In this document: positions 9,693-26,293 of the stretch, piece after piece
How positions within the stretch are numbered: the stretch's first letter is position 1
Layout: the number at the start of each line of letters is the position of its first letter
From: Streptomyces niger
GTDB taxonomy: Bacteria; Actinomycetota; Actinomycetes; Streptomycetales; Streptomycetaceae
Assembly (NCBI RefSeq): GCF_000718305.1
Contig: NZ_JOFQ01000004.1
Location: forward strand, 310,001-374,000
DNA length: 64,000 nt
Direction of reading: 5' to 3'
Made by a program: the position numbers and the translations under genes
Notes under the pieces: model-generated
Told to the model about the DNA's origin: nothing
Databases searched by the model: none
Seen by the model: only the letters and a program-made list of their open reading frames with translations

Positions 9693-10001
9693 TCAGAGCT
9701 TGATCTCGATGTCGACGCCGGCCGGAAGGTCGAGTCGCATCAGGGAGTCAACGGTCTTCGGCGTCGGGTCGAGAATGTCGATCAGGCGCTTGTGCGTGCG
9801 CATCTCGAAGTGCTCGCGCGAGTCCTTGTACTTGTGCGGCGACTTGATGACGCAGTACACGTTCTTTTCAGTGGGCAGCGGCACCGGGCCCGCGACCGAC
9901 GCACCAGTGCGGGTCACCGTCTCGACGATCTTCTTCGCCGAGCTGTCGATGACCTCGTGGTCGTAGGCCTTGAGCCGGATGCGGATCTTCTGTCCCGCCA
10001 T
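9693..10001 (-). CDS. rpsJ: 30S ribosomal protein S10 / NusE (uS10)
   Basis: S10 of 102 residues, first gene of the S10 operon. Besides its role in the 30S head it acts as NusE in transcription antitermination, binding NusB and the NusG C-terminal KOW domain. [19 protein letters not shown] and the C-terminal [16 protein letters not shown] are diagnostic. Its leader carries the stem-loop shared with rpsL, 83-107 nt upstream of the start. Confidence 0.98.
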   Translation of the reverse strand: MAGQKIRIRLKAYDHEVIDSSAKKIVETVTRTGASVAGPVPLPTEKNVYCVIKSPHKYKDSREHFEMRTHKRLIDILDPTPKTVDSLMRLDLPAGVDIEIKL

Positions 10002-10083
10002 GGCTACTTAGTAGTCCTTTGTCTCGTAACGCTCTGGGACCCGGTGCGTTCGCGTCCTACGTCCGCCACATCCTGCGGGCCGT

Positions 10084-10108
10084 CCGACCCACGCGGTCGG
10101 GCGTGTCG
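10084..10108 (-). promoter_or_regulatory. Leader stem-loop of the S10 operon (shared with rpsL)
   Basis: On the transcribed strand CCGACC and GGTCGG form a six-bp stem with a five-base loop, embedded in a 25-nt block that reappears with two changes in the rpsL leader (17,199-17,223). The block lies 83 nt before the rpsJ start, so it would be in the 5' untranslated RNA. Conservation of sequence outside the stem argues for a protein- or RNA-binding element and not just a hairpin. Confidence 0.6.
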
Positions 10109-10400
10109 CGTCCCTTCCCGCACATCTCCGCAAGGGAGATCCTTCGAGAAGGAGAATGTGGGGTCGTGGACACCCACCGGGCGCCTGGCTGAGGCACCCC
10201 GCTGACGCTTCCCGGAAGATTCCCGTACTTCCACCCCTGAGAAGGGATGACGAATACCTGGGACTCGCTTCCGGTCCTCCCGGCGGGAGGCGCGCAGCAT
10301 CGGCACTCAACCGAGCAACTTGGCTAGTGTGCCATATGGGGCACACGGCTGGCCAACCGAAGGGGAGAGAGTACCCCACGCCACACGCCCCGAACCTTCG

Positions 10401-10428
10401 GGCCCGCCGGAAGATCTCCGGACGGGCC
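10401..10428 (-). terminator. panD terminator
   Basis: GGCCCGCCGGA pairs with TCCGGACGGGCC, with one bulged base and an AGATC loop, starting 13 nt after the panD stop. It would separate panD from the S10 operon. No U-tract is present. Confidence 0.5.
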
Positions 10429-10441
10429 ACGCGGCCCACGC

Positions 10442-10867
10442 TCAGCCGGTCGGGGCGGCCGCCTGGGGGCTGCGTTCCTGATTGCTTCCCGGCACCGGAG
10501 CGCCGGCGTCGGCGCCCAGGGCGACGATTCGGTTGTCCGCGTCCACGTGCACGACGCTGGGCTTCAGCGCCCGTGCCTCGGCGTCCTCGACCTGCGCGTA
10601 GCTGATGAGTATGACCAGGTCACCGGGGTGTACGAGGTGCGCGGCCGCGCCGTTGATGCCGATGACGCCGCTCCCCCGCTCGCCCTCGATGACGTACGTC
10701 TCCAGCCGGGCGCCGTTGGTGATGTCGACGATGTGGACCAGCTCGCCGGGCAGCAGATCGGCGGCGTCCATCAGCTCCGCGTCGATCGTCACGGACCCTA
10801 CGTAGTGCAGATCGGCCTGGGTCACGGTGGCCCGGTGGATCTTGGACTTGAACATGGTGCGCAGCAT
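10442..10867 (-). CDS. panD: Aspartate 1-decarboxylase
   Basis: Makes beta-alanine from L-aspartate for pantothenate and coenzyme A. The 141-residue proenzyme starts [20 protein letters not shown]. The self-cleavage site is G24-S25 (YVGS), where Ser25 becomes the pyruvoyl cofactor. Tyr58-region and substrate residues ([17 protein letters not shown]) are intact. The start is set by an AGGAG ribosome site at good spacing. In-frame codons further upstream lack one. The last 25 or so residues are a Pro/Ala-rich tail beyond the catalytic fold. It stands alone here, not beside panB or panC. Confidence 0.95.
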   Translation of the reverse strand: MLRTMFKSKIHRATVTQADLHYVGSVTIDAELMDAADLLPGELVHIVDITNGARLETYVIEGERGSGVIGINGAAAHLVHPGDLVILISYAQVEDAEARALKPSVVHVDADNRIVALGADAGAPVPGSNQERSPQAAAPTG

Positions 10868-10973
10868 GGCGTCACTCCTGTGTGAGGCAGGTCGCGTCCC
10901 CCGGCGAGGTACGCGCCGACGCGGACATGTTAGGCGGCCGGGCCGCACCCGTGCGGAGTGATGTCCGCCTCAT

Positions 10974-11558
10974 CTACAGGCGGTCGACCTCGGTGAGGTC
11001 GATGTCGACGGTGAACGGCACGGTCGTCTTCAGCCGCTCGCGGTGAATGCCTGCCGGCACGTACTCCTTGGTGACCGGGTCCAGCGCGTACTCGTGCACC
11101 ACGGGATGGTCCTTGTCCCCCGCCATCTCCACGAGCCAGAAGTGCGGGATGCCGGCTGCCGCGTATTTGCCCGGCTTGCTGTCACGGTCCCGGGCCTCCG
11201 AGTCGGGTGAGACGACCTCGACGGCGAGCACGACGTCGGACGCCTCGTAGCGCGTCTGCCGGCGGTCCCGTACGGCCTCGGCGCGCAGCACGAGGATGTC
11301 TGGCTCGGGGACGTTGTGCGGGTCGAGCACAACGGCCATCTCGCGGCGCACCCGGAAGCGCTCCGGCACCGTCCGCCTGAGCCCGCTCTCCAGCAGGTAC
11401 ATCACCAGTGTGTGGAAATCCCGCTGCGGGCTCACGAAGACCAGGCTCCCGTCGATCAGCTCGGTGTGCGGCGGGAGATCGGGCAGAGCGAACAGGTCGT
11501 CCACGGTGTAGCCGTTCGGCGGCGGCACCGGCCAGGTGTGCTGCGGTTCGGCGGTCAT
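10974..11558 (-). CDS. Uma2 family (DUF820) restriction endonuclease-like protein
   Basis: A 194-residue protein of the Uma2/DUF820 family, which has the PD-(D/E)XK nuclease fold and is abundant in Streptomyces. The cellular role of the family is not established. The putative metal-binding residues are visible: the Asp in EPDILVL and the Glu of LAVEVVSPDSEARDRD, followed by a Lys in DSKPGKYAAAGIPHFWLVE. A GGGAGG ribosome site sits six bases before the chosen ATG; an upstream in-frame start has none. It is monocistronic, with no partner gene suggesting toxin-antitoxin or restriction function. Confidence 0.85.
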   Translation of the reverse strand: MTAEPQHTWPVPPPNGYTVDDLFALPDLPPHTELIDGSLVFVSPQRDFHTLVMYLLESGLRRTVPERFRVRREMAVVLDPHNVPEPDILVLRAEAVRDRRQTRYEASDVVLAVEVVSPDSEARDRDSKPGKYAAAGIPHFWLVEMAGDKDHPVVHEYALDPVTKEYVPAGIHRERLKTTVPFTVDIDLTEVDRL

Positions 11559-11751
11559 GATTCCTCCCATGGACGAGATGGTGGACCGTGTACCCACAGT
11601 AGCGGCGGGTTCCGACGGGGCACCGCCCGAAAGGATGGGAACATCCGCCCATCGTTGACACAGCTGCGCACATGGCAGTGCCCCCGGTCGCGCAGGGGGA
11701 CGCGGCCGGAGGCACGGTGGTTCGCGGGGCCGTACGGGCGCCCTTCGGGCG

Positions 11752-12279
11752 TCAGCCGGCCGTGGGCAGCTTCGCGGACCAGGCGGTGAGGTTCAGCGTG
11801 CCGTTGTCGACGTCGTCCTGCAGCGGGACGACGCTGTGGCTGTTGCTGCCGGTCGGCGAGACCTGGAGGTACTTGGCGGGGGCCGCGTCGGCGCCGGTGT
11901 GCGTCCAGACCAGGTCCGCGTAGGCGACGCCGCCCGGCTTGAGCGTGACGGTGTGCGCGCCCGGGTCCTGGGCGAAGTACGTGTCACCGTGGCGCACCTT
12001 CGTCTTCAGCGCGGTGTGCCCGGCGCCTTCCAGGGCGAGGCCGGCGTAGCCCTTGATCGCGCAGGTCTCGTCGCCGGTGTTCGTCACCTTCAGGTACGTG
12101 CCGGCGTGGTTCATTCCGACCTGGCTCCGGCCGGCGTCGGTGGTCGTCACCTTCAGCGTCCCCGGCTGGCAGGCCCCGGCGCCCGCACCGCTCTCCGCGG
12201 CGACGGCGGCTCCGGCGATCCCTCCCGTCGCCAGCACGGCGACGGCGGCAGCGGTCACAACGGTACGCAGCCCACGCAT
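11752..12279 (-). CDS. Secreted DUF4232 domain protein
   Basis: A 175-residue exported protein. The N-terminus MRGLRTVVTAAAVAVLATG is a Sec signal peptide, with likely cleavage after AVA around residue 28. The mature part matches the DUF4232 pattern common in Streptomyces: an early CQPG, a central ETCAIKGYAGL (the two cysteines could form a disulfide), and GGVAYADLVW. Function is unknown. Two ATG codons lie six bases apart; the second has AAGGAG at nine bases and is chosen. Confidence 0.85.
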   Translation of the reverse strand: MRGLRTVVTAAAVAVLATGGIAGAAVAAESGAGAGACQPGTLKVTTTDAGRSQVGMNHAGTYLKVTNTGDETCAIKGYAGLALEGAGHTALKTKVRHGDTYFAQDPGAHTVTLKPGGVAYADLVWTHTGADAAPAKYLQVSPTGSNSHSVVPLQDDVDNGTLNLTAWSAKLPTAG

Positions 12280-12285
12280 GGTCAT

Positions 12286-12704
12286 CAGCTCCTTCTCCCG
12301 GCGGGCCCGTCCCGATGGTGCACCCGCTCTTCAGTGGCACCTCCCAGCCTGCCGCCGCCCGCTGATGATCGGCTAATACCTCACTAACGCTCGGCTTGCC
12401 CCTTTCGCCGGGCCTTGCCACTCGAACGAGCGGTCATATGCCACTGGACCATTCAGCCACCGAGTCACCGGCCTACGTTCGCCCCATGGCCGCTTCCTCA
12501 CCCGAGACCCCGAGCAGACCGCTCCGCCGCCTGCCATCCCTCGGCCTCCTCCTGGAGCTCCTCGCCCACGCACTGGGCGCGGCGCCGTACACCTCCGTCG
12601 GCGCGCCTCCGGGCCCCCGCCGTCCCGTGCGCCATGGCCGGTCGCACGGCTCCGCCGCGGCCGCACCGTGGGCACGCCCGCAGGCGCCCCGTAGGCATGA
12701 CAAA
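12286..12704. other. Gap between tuf terminator and the DUF4232 gene
   Basis: About 420 bp with no gene that I can support. Open frames on both strands exist because of the high GC content, but none has the third-position bias, ribosome site or family resemblance of its neighbours. The promoter of the DUF4232 gene should be near 12,300-12,400. Confidence 0.5.
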
Positions 12705-12736
12705 GGGCCCCGCACACCCGAAGGTGTGCGGGGCCC
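12705..12736 (-). terminator. tuf / str operon terminator
   Basis: A perfect 14-bp stem (GGGCCCCGCACACC, 12,705-12,718, against 12,723-12,736) closed by a CGAA loop, 47 nt after the tuf stop and followed on the minus strand by TTTG. A strong intrinsic terminator. Confidence 0.9.
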
Positions 12737-12782
12737 TCGCTCACAAGGAGCGCCGGGTCTCCCCGACCGTCAGTAAGCGGAC

Positions 12783-13976
12783 TTACTTGACGATCTTGGT
12801 GACCTGGCCGGCGCCGACGGTCCGGCCACCCTCACGGATGGCGAACTTCAGGCCCTCCTCCATGGCGACCGGCTGGATCAGCTGGACGGACATGGAGGTG
12901 TTGTCGCCCGGCATGACCATCTCGGTGCCCTCGGGGAGGGTCACGACGCCGGTCACGTCCGTGGTACGGAAGTAGAACTGCGGGCGGTAGTTGTTGAAGA
13001 ACGGGGTGTGGCGGCCACCCTCGTCCTTCGACAGGATGTAGGCCTGGGCCTCGAACTCGGTGTGCGGCGTAACCGAACCGGGCTTGATGATGACCTGGCC
13101 GCGCTCGACGTCCTCGCGCTTGATACCGCGAAGCAGCAGACCGACGTTCTCACCGGCCTGGCCCTCGTCCAGCAGCTTCCGGAACATCTCGATGCCGGTG
13201 ACCGTGGTGGAGGTCTTCTCGGTCTTGATGCCGATGATGTCGACGTTCTCGTTGACCTTCAGCACACCGCGCTCGATACGGCCGGTGACGACCGTACCGC
13301 GACCGGTGATGGTGAAGACGTCCTCGATCGGCATCAGGAACGGCTTGTCGGTGTCGCGCTCCGGGGCCGGGATGGCCTCGTCGACGGCCTTCATCAGGTC
13401 CAGGACCGACTTGCCCCACTCGGCGTCGCCCTCGAGCGCCTTCAGCGCCGAGACCTTGACGACCGGGACGTCGTCGCCCGGGAACTCGTACTCGGAGAGG
13501 AGCTCACGGACCTCGAGCTCGACGAGCTCCAGGATCTCCTCGTCGTCCACCATGTCGGCCTTGTTCAGGGCGACAACGATGTAGGGAACGCCGACCTGGC
13601 GGGCCAGGAGCACGTGCTCCTTGGTCTGCGGCATCGGACCGTCGGTCGCGGCGACCACGAGGATCGCGCCGTCCATCTGGGCGGCACCGGTGATCATGTT
13701 CTTGATGTAGTCCGCGTGACCCGGGCAGTCGACGTGGGCGTAGTGACGGTTCTCCGTCTGGTACTCGACGTGCGCGATGGAGATGGTGATACCACGCTGG
13801 CGCTCTTCCGGCGCCTTGTCGATCATGTCGAAGGCCGAGGCCTCGTTCAGGTCCGGGAACGCGTCGTGCAGCACCTTGGTAATGGCGGCCGTGAGGGTCG
13901 TCTTACCGTGGTCGATGTGACCGATGGTGCCGATGTTGACGTGCGGCTTAGTCCGCTCGAACTTCGCCTTCGCCAC
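12783..13976 (-). CDS. tuf: Elongation factor Tu
   Basis: EF-Tu of 397 residues delivers aminoacyl-tRNA to the ribosome with GTP. The G1 motif GHIDHGKT (about 19-26), G3 DCPGHADY and G4 NKADM are intact, followed by the two beta-barrel domains. The start is GTG with AGGAGGA nine bases upstream. It is the last gene of the str operon and is separated from fusA by 165 bp containing a hairpin, so it may have its own promoter as well as read-through. This position corresponds to the major tuf1 gene of Streptomyces. Confidence 0.98.
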   Translation of the reverse strand: MAKAKFERTKPHVNIGTIGHIDHGKTTLTAAITKVLHDAFPDLNEASAFDMIDKAPEERQRGITISIAHVEYQTENRHYAHVDCPGHADYIKNMITGAAQMDGAILVVAATDGPMPQTKEHVLLARQVGVPYIVVALNKADMVDDEEILELVELEVRELLSEYEFPGDDVPVVKVSALKALEGDAEWGKSVLDLMKAVDEAIPAPERDTDKPFLMPIEDVFTITGRGTVVTGRIERGVLKVNENVDIIGIKTEKTSTTVTGIEMFRKLLDEGQAGENVGLLLRGIKREDVERGQVIIKPGSVTPHTEFEAQAYILSKDEGGRHTPFFNNYRPQFYFRTTDVTGVVTLPEGTEMVMPGDNTSMSVQLIQPVAMEEGLKFAIREGGRTVGAGQVTKIVK

Positions 13977-14048
13977 TGGGGTCCTCCTGTGGAGTGGTTC
14001 TGTACGCCTTACTCATCGGCGCCAGGTGATCTTTGCTGGGGTGCCGGC

Positions 14049-14090
14049 TGACGGGGGCAATCCTCACGGATGGCGGGGATTGCCCCGTCA
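14049..14090 (-). other. Hairpin between fusA and tuf
   Basis: TGACGGGG/GCAATCC pairs with GGATTGC/CCCGTCA: 14 bp with one bulged G and a 13-nt loop, about 52 nt after the fusA stop. It has no U-tract. It could be a partial terminator or RNA-processing site that sets the ratio of tuf to fusA expression. Confidence 0.5.
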
Positions 14091-14141
14091 GTCGGTGTCA
14101 AGCCTAAAGCGTGTGGGGGTCCGACTCTGACGAGACGGGCC

Positions 14142-16262
14142 TTACTCGCCCTTGGCCTTCGCGATGATCTCCTCGGCGACGTTCCGCGGAACCTCGGCGT
14201 AGGAGTCGAACTGCATCGAGTAGCTCGCGCGACCCGACGTCTTGCTGCGGAGGTCTCCGACGTAGCCGAACATCTCCGAGAGCGGAACCAGGCCCGTGAC
14301 GAGCTTGGCACCGTGGCGGTCCTCCATGGACTGGATCTGTCCACGGCGGGAGTTGATGTCGCCGATCACGTCGCCCATGTAGTCCTCGGGCGTGGTGACC
14401 TCGACCTTCATCATCGGCTCGAGCAGGGCCGGGGAGGCCTTGCGGGCGGCCTCCTTGAAGGCCATCGAACCGGCGATCTTGAAGGCCATCTCGGAGGAGT
14501 CGACCTCGTGGAAGGCACCGTCGTGAAGCGTGACGCGCACGCCGGTCAGCGGGTAGCCGGCGAGAACACCGAACTCCATGGCCTCCTGGCAGCCCGCGTC
14601 CACCGACGGGATGTACTCCCGGGGGATGCGGCCACCGGTGACCTTGTTCTCGAACTCGTAGCCATCGCCCTCGAGAGGCTCGACCGAGATCTGCACCTTC
14701 GCGAACTGGCCGGAACCACCAGTCTGCTTCTTGTGCGTGTAGTCGATCTTCTCGACGGTCTTCCGCAGCGTCTCGCGGTACGCGACCTGCGGCTTACCGA
14801 CGTTGGCCTCGACCCGGAACTCACGCTTCATACGGTCGACCAGCACGTCGAGGTGCAGCTCGCCCATACCCGCGATGATGGTCTGGCCGGTCTCCTCGTC
14901 GGTGTGGACCTGGAAGCTCGGGTCCTCCTCGGCGAGACGCTGGATGGCGACACCCAGCTTCTCCTGGTCGCCCTTGGACTTGGGCTCGATGGCGACCTGG
15001 ATGACCGGGGCCGGGAACTCCATCGACTCCAGGATCACCTGGTTGGCGGAGTCACAGAGGGTCTCACCGGTGGTGGTCTGCTTCAGACCCATGACGGCGA
15101 CGATGTCACCGGCACCCACCGACTCGATCTCCTCACGCTTGTTCGCGTGCATCCGGTAGATCTTGCCGATGCGCTCCTTCTTGCCCTTGACGGAGTTCAG
15201 CACCTGCGTGCCGGACTCCAGGCGACCCGAGTAGACCCGGATGAAGGTGAGCTTGCCGAGGTGCGGGTCGCTCGCGATCTTGAACGCCAGCGCGGCCAGC
15301 GGCTCCTCCTCGGAGGGGCGACGCTTGATGACCTCGTCGGGGTTGTTGACCGCGTGGCCCTCGATGGCCTCGACGTCGAGCGGCGAGGGGAGGTAGCGCA
15401 CGACCGCGTCCAGCAGCGGCTGGACACCCTTGTTCTTGAAGGCGGTGCCACAGAACACGGGCGTGACGGTGGTGTTCTCCGCCTTGCCGGAGCTGATGGT
15501 GATGCGGCGGATGGCCGCGTACAGCTGCTCCACGGTGGGCTCCTGGCCCTCCAGGTACAGCTCCATCAGCTCTTCGTCGTTCTCGGCGACCGTCTCAAGG
15601 AGCTTGCCGCGCCATTCCTCGGCAGCCTCGATGTGGGTGTCCGGGATGTCGACGGTGTCGTACATCTCGCCCTTGGCGGCCTCGGCGGACCACAGCAGGG
15701 CCTTCATGCTGACGAGGTCGACGACGCCCTTGAAGTCCGCCTCGGTGCCGATCGGCAGCTGCATCACGATCGGGGTGGCGCCGAGGCGCTCCGTGATCAT
15801 GTCGACGCAGCGGTGGAACTCGGCGCCGGTGCGGTCGAGCTTGTTGACGAAGCAGATACGGGGAACGCCGTAGCGGTCCGCCTGACGCCACACCGTCTCG
15901 GACTGGGGCTCAACGCCGGCAACGCCGTCGAACACCGTCACGGCACCGTCGAGCACGCGCAGGGAGCGCTCCACCTCGACGGTGAAGTCGACGTGACCCG
16001 GGGTGTCGATGATGTTGATGGTGTGGTCGACGTTTTCCAGCGGCCAGTGACAGGTGGTGGCAGCAGAGGTGATCGTGATGCCACGCTCCTGCTCCTGCTC
16101 CATCCAGTCCATGGTGGCAGCGCCGTCGTGGACCTCACCGATCTTGTACGAAACACCGGTGTAGAACAGGATCCGCTCGGTGGTCGTCGTCTTGCCCGCG
16201 TCGATGTGGGCCATGATCCCGATATTGCGGACCTTGGCCAGGTCAAGTGAAGTGGTAGCCAT
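14142..16262 (-). CDS. fusA: Elongation factor G
   Basis: EF-G of 706 residues catalyses ribosomal translocation and, with RRF, recycling. G1 AHIDAGKT (about 18-25), G3 DTPGHVDF and G4 NKLDR are intact. Domains II-V follow, with the domain IV tip region around [13 protein letters not shown]. Length is typical. It lies between rpsG and tuf as in nearly all bacteria. Confidence 0.98.
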   Translation of the reverse strand: MATTSLDLAKVRNIGIMAHIDAGKTTTTERILFYTGVSYKIGEVHDGAATMDWMEQEQERGITITSAATTCHWPLENVDHTINIIDTPGHVDFTVEVERSLRVLDGAVTVFDGVAGVEPQSETVWRQADRYGVPRICFVNKLDRTGAEFHRCVDMITERLGATPIVMQLPIGTEADFKGVVDLVSMKALLWSAEAAKGEMYDTVDIPDTHIEAAEEWRGKLLETVAENDEELMELYLEGQEPTVEQLYAAIRRITISSGKAENTTVTPVFCGTAFKNKGVQPLLDAVVRYLPSPLDVEAIEGHAVNNPDEVIKRRPSEEEPLAALAFKIASDPHLGKLTFIRVYSGRLESGTQVLNSVKGKKERIGKIYRMHANKREEIESVGAGDIVAVMGLKQTTTGETLCDSANQVILESMEFPAPVIQVAIEPKSKGDQEKLGVAIQRLAEEDPSFQVHTDEETGQTIIAGMGELHLDVLVDRMKREFRVEANVGKPQVAYRETLRKTVEKIDYTHKKQTGGSGQFAKVQISVEPLEGDGYEFENKVTGGRIPREYIPSVDAGCQEAMEFGVLAGYPLTGVRVTLHDGAFHEVDSSEMAFKIAGSMAFKEAARKASPALLEPMMKVEVTTPEDYMGDVIGDINSRRGQIQSMEDRHGAKLVTGLVPLSEMFGYVGDLRSKTSGRASYSMQFDSYAEVPRNVAEEIIAKAKGE

Positions 16263-16301
16263 AAGGCTTTCGTCTTCTCTCGGTCTCGATGTGGGTAGCG
16301 A

Positions 16302-16772
16302 CTACCAGCGGTAGTGCGCGAAGGCCTTGTTGGACTCGGCCATCTTGTGCGTGTCCTCGCGCTTCTTGACCGAAGCGCCGAGGCCGTTCGAGGCGTCCAG
16401 CAGCTCGTTCATGAGGCGCTCGGTCATGGTCTTCTCGCGGCGGGCGCGGGAGTAACCCACGAGCCAGCGGAGCGCCAGGGTCGACGCGCGACCCGGCTTG
16501 ACCTCGACCGGAACCTGGTAGGTCGCGCCACCGACACGGCGGGACTTGACCTCGAGGGTCGGCTTGATGTTCTCCAGCGCGCGCTTCAGCGTGATGACCG
16601 GGTCGTTGCCGGTCTTCTCACGCAGGCCCTCCATGGCGCCGTAAACGATGCGCTCGGCGGTGGAGCGCTTTCCGTTCAGCAGCACCTTGTTGATGAGGGA
16701 GGTCACCAGAGGAGAGTTGTAGACCGGGTCGATGATGACCGGGCGCTTCGGGGCGGGGCCCTTACGAGGCAT
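16302..16772 (-). CDS. rpsG: 30S ribosomal protein S7 (uS7)
   Basis: S7 of 156 residues starts assembly of the 30S head. [20 protein letters not shown] and the beta-hairpin region [15 protein letters not shown] are diagnostic. It starts 2 nt after the rpsL stop. In E. coli S7 is the feedback repressor of the str operon; whether that holds here is unknown. Confidence 0.97.
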   Translation of the reverse strand: MPRKGPAPKRPVIIDPVYNSPLVTSLINKVLLNGKRSTAERIVYGAMEGLREKTGNDPVITLKRALENIKPTLEVKSRRVGGATYQVPVEVKPGRASTLALRWLVGYSRARREKTMTERLMNELLDASNGLGASVKKREDTHKMAESNKAFAHYRW

Positions 16773-16774
16773 TC

Positions 16775-17146
16775 TTACTTCTCCTTCTTGGCGCCGTAGC
16801 GGCTGCGAGCCTGCTTGCGGTTCTTGACGCCCTGCGTGTCGAGGGAGCCGCGGATGATCTTGTACCGAACACCCGGCAGGTCCTTCACACGACCGCCACG
16901 CACGAGCACGATCGAGTGCTCCTGCAGGTTGTGGCCCTCACCCGGAATGTAAGCGGTGACCTCGATGCCGCTGGTCAGACGCACACGCGCGACCTTACGC
17001 AGGGCCGAGTTCGGCTTCTTCGGGGTGGTGGTGAAAACACGCGTGCAGACGCCGCGGCGCTGGGGCGAACCCTCAAGTGCGGGCGTCTTGTTCTTCTCGA
17101 CCTTGTCCTGCCGGCCCTTGCGGACCAGCTGCTGGATCGTAGGCAC
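16775..17146 (-). CDS. rpsL: 30S ribosomal protein S12 (uS12)
   Basis: S12 of 123 residues, first gene of the str operon, sits at the decoding centre. Residues whose mutation gives streptomycin resistance are wild type: K43 in [12 protein letters not shown] and K88 in RVKDLPG. The strain is therefore predicted to be drug-sensitive at this locus. The 215-nt leader holds the stem-loop shared with rpsJ, and a good promoter lies at 17,366-17,394. Confidence 0.98.
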   Translation of the reverse strand: MPTIQQLVRKGRQDKVEKNKTPALEGSPQRRGVCTRVFTTTPKKPNSALRKVARVRLTSGIEVTAYIPGEGHNLQEHSIVLVRGGRVKDLPGVRYKIIRGSLDTQGVKNRKQARSRYGAKKEK

Positions 17147-17198
17147 CGTTTCTCCGGTTTCTGTGTGCCAGTCTCGGTAAAGCTAACCTGGAACTCCT

Positions 17199-17223
17199 CC
17201 GACCCACGAGGTCGGGTGTGTCG
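17199..17223 (-). promoter_or_regulatory. Leader stem-loop of the str operon (shared with rpsJ)
   Basis: The same 25-nt block as in the rpsJ leader, with two substitutions; on the RNA strand CCGACC-TCGTG-GGTCGG forms the hairpin. It lies 53 nt upstream of the rpsL start and well downstream of the promoter, so it is transcribed. One of the two changes lies in the loop and neither breaks a stem pair. Confidence 0.6.
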
Positions 17224-17365
17224 AATACCGCAGACTTCCTCGCTGGAACGAGGAGCGACGGATTACGGCGTCGAGACCCGGCTTCGTACGCACCGGCACC
17301 GCCCGCCCGAAGGCTTGAGGAGATGCGCGCACGGCAGGCCAGGGACACCCCAGGCACAAGGTCAG

Positions 17366-17394
17366 AGCGTACCTACCGCATGGGCTGCGGTCAA
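17366..17394 (-). promoter_or_regulatory. rpsL (str operon) promoter
   Basis: On the minus strand TTGACC (17,389-17,394) and TACGCT (17,366-17,371) are separated by exactly 17 bp, a close match to the vegetative HrdB-type promoter. Transcription would start near 17,360 and give a leader of about 215 nt. Confidence 0.75.
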
Positions 17395-17523
17395 AACAAA
17401 TGCACACGCGTAGGACACGCCGGACTCCTTCGGCGCTGCCGCCACCGTAGTGTGCTCCCGCGGCGGACGGAAGGACGTCTTCGGCCCCGACACGGCGGGC
17501 CCGTCGACCGACCCGCCATCCCC

Positions 17524-18057
17524 TCAGGTCTTCGGCAGCAGCGCCAGCAGAGTGACGAGCATCACCAGGCACCAGCCCCCGATCGCGAGCCAGCCGAGCA
17601 CCACGCCGGTCAGCGCCATGCCGTCGCCCCGCTCACCGCTCCGACGGATCTCCGTACGTGCCTTGTGCCCCAGGATCACCGCGGGGACGGCCGTGACACC
17701 CCAGGTCAGCGGGGTGAGCAACCCGCAGATCATGGCGCCCGTCGCGGACGGGTTGGTGCGCTGCTGCGGCAGCGGGAGGAACGTCGGCGGAACCATCGGC
17801 GGCGGCAGCGCCACCATCGGCTGCGGCACCGGCCCCTGCGGCAGGTCCCTCACCAATAAGTGCAGGTCCGAATAGGTCACGGACTGGTACGCGCGGGCCA
17901 CCCGCTGCTCGTACTCGTCCTGGCTGAGCCGCCCCTCGGCGAACCCCGCCTTCAGCACATCGACCGCCCGCTCACGGTCCGCGTGCGAGGCACGCATGGC
18001 GGGCACCTGTTGGGGCGGGTGGACCGGTCGGCCACCCTGCCACGGTTCGAACGCCAC
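17524..18057 (-). CDS. DUF1707/DUF4190 domain membrane protein
   Basis: A 177-residue protein in two parts. Residues about 21-72 are a DUF1707 domain (MRASHADRERAVDVLKAGFAEGRLSQDEYEQR), a SHOCT-like module common in Streptomyces. After a Pro-rich linker (about 73-100) come two transmembrane segments (about 105-130 and 145-172) of DUF4190 type. The role is unknown. The GTG start is supported by GGGGGAGG upstream. It lies between the rpoC and rpsL units and seems to be its own unit. Confidence 0.85.
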   Translation of the reverse strand: MAFEPWQGGRPVHPPQQVPAMRASHADRERAVDVLKAGFAEGRLSQDEYEQRVARAYQSVTYSDLHLLVRDLPQGPVPQPMVALPPPMVPPTFLPLPQQRTNPSATGAMICGLLTPLTWGVTAVPAVILGHKARTEIRRSGERGDGMALTGVVLGWLAIGGWCLVMLVTLLALLPKT

Positions 18058-18113
18058 CTCTGAGACCTCCCCCCGGCCGGAGCGCTGACCGTCCCATCAT
18101 CCCCCAGACACCG

Positions 18114-18148
18114 CAGGGCGGTCACCCGGCATGAGGATGACCGCCCTG
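18114..18148 (-). terminator. rpoC terminator
   Basis: CAGGGCGGTCA (18,114-18,124) pairs with TGACCGCCCTG (18,138-18,148), an 11-bp stem with a 13-nt loop, beginning 52 nt after the rpoC stop. It separates rpoBC from the DUF1707 gene. Confidence 0.65.
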
Positions 18149-18199
18149 TGGCTGCGCTTTTATGTTGTGCCTCGCGTGCCGGCCGCCGCCGGCCACCGC

Positions 18200-22099
<3,900 letters not shown>

Positions 22100-22195
22100 T
22101 GTCGTCAATCCCTCTTTCAGGGTCGAGTCTCAATCATGGTCTGAGGGGGTCCGGGGTGGGGCCGGGACCTCACGGGGAGGTCCCGGCCAGACCCG

Positions 22196-25678
<3,483 letters not shown>

Positions 25679-26069
25679 GAGGGGGTCCTTCCGAGGGCTC
25701 GGACTCACTACGCGCGTACCGGTCCCACGTCCGCACATCGGACAAGAAATCCCTGGTCAGGGAGGTCTGGACCGCAGTGCTGAGATGTGGGTATGCCCCT
25801 GGTGACGGGCAGGGAGCAGCTAACAGGCAGCGCAAAGGGTCAGTGTAGCCACTCGGCACACTGATGTCCAGCCCGGGTTTTCGGAGACCGGCTCTGCACC
25901 CAATCTCTCCTCCGGAAGGTGACTCCCTCTAAGAGGGATACCCCTCGTTGTAGTTCTTCACGCTCAGCGCCTGCTGCATACCGTGCGCCCCGTGGCGCAC
26001 ATCGATACTGCCCTCTTCGTCGGCGATCCATGCCTCGGACTCCGGATCGCTTCCGACGTCGCGTCCCTG

Positions 26070-26098
26070 AGAATTGCGCGCCGCGTGCTGTTCGTCAA
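26070..26098 (-). promoter_or_regulatory. Candidate rpoB promoter
   Basis: On the minus strand TTGACG (26,093-26,098) lies 17 bp before AATTCT (26,070-26,075). The -35 box is good and the -10 is weaker. It sits between the rplL hairpin and rpoB, as expected for a second promoter giving rpoBC partial independence from the ribosomal genes. Confidence 0.4.
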
Positions 26099-26205
26099 GG
26101 CCCCCCACCCCTGCGAGATCGTCACGGGACACACGGGCCGGACAACGAAGATCACCATACTCGCACGCGAGTGCGCGGCAACCCGGCAAGGACATCGGAA
26201 CGCCG

Positions 26206-26237
26206 AAGGGCGACCACCCGCATGGGTGATCGCCCTT
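26206..26237 (-). terminator. rplL-rpoB attenuator or terminator
   Basis: As RNA, a continuous 14-bp stem with one G-U pair (AAGGGCGATCACCC against GGGTGGTCGCCCTT) and a 4-nt loop, 57 nt after the rplL stop. In E. coli a partial terminator at this place reduces rpoBC relative to rplJL; the placement suggests the same arrangement here. Confidence 0.65.
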
Positions 26238-26293
26238 GGCAGGGACCCGGAGGACCCGGGGCCCGGAGGTTTTCAGTCAGCGACTGACAGAGG

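Larger units (their letters stand above)
10002..10441 (-). other. S10 operon promoter and leader region
   Basis: No gene is seen in this 440-bp gap. Nearest rpsJ is the leader stem-loop at 10,084-10,108. Further up is a 7-bp inverted repeat (GTGTGCC at 10,327-10,333 and GGCACAC at 10,340-10,346) that may overlap the S10 promoter, though I cannot assign -35/-10 boxes reliably. At the panD end is a terminator-like hairpin (10,401-10,428). Confidence 0.5.
25679..26293 (-). other. rplL-rpoB intergenic region
   Basis: A 615-bp non-coding stretch. It holds the attenuator-like hairpin at 26,206-26,237 and a candidate rpoB promoter at 26,070-26,098, leaving an rpoB leader of roughly 380 nt. I see no supported gene in it. 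Confidence 0.6.

Noticed and set aside
12396..12776. Small plus- and minus-strand frames between tuf and the DUF4232 gene
   Set aside because: No codon-position bias, no ribosome site, and they run through the tuf terminator hairpin.
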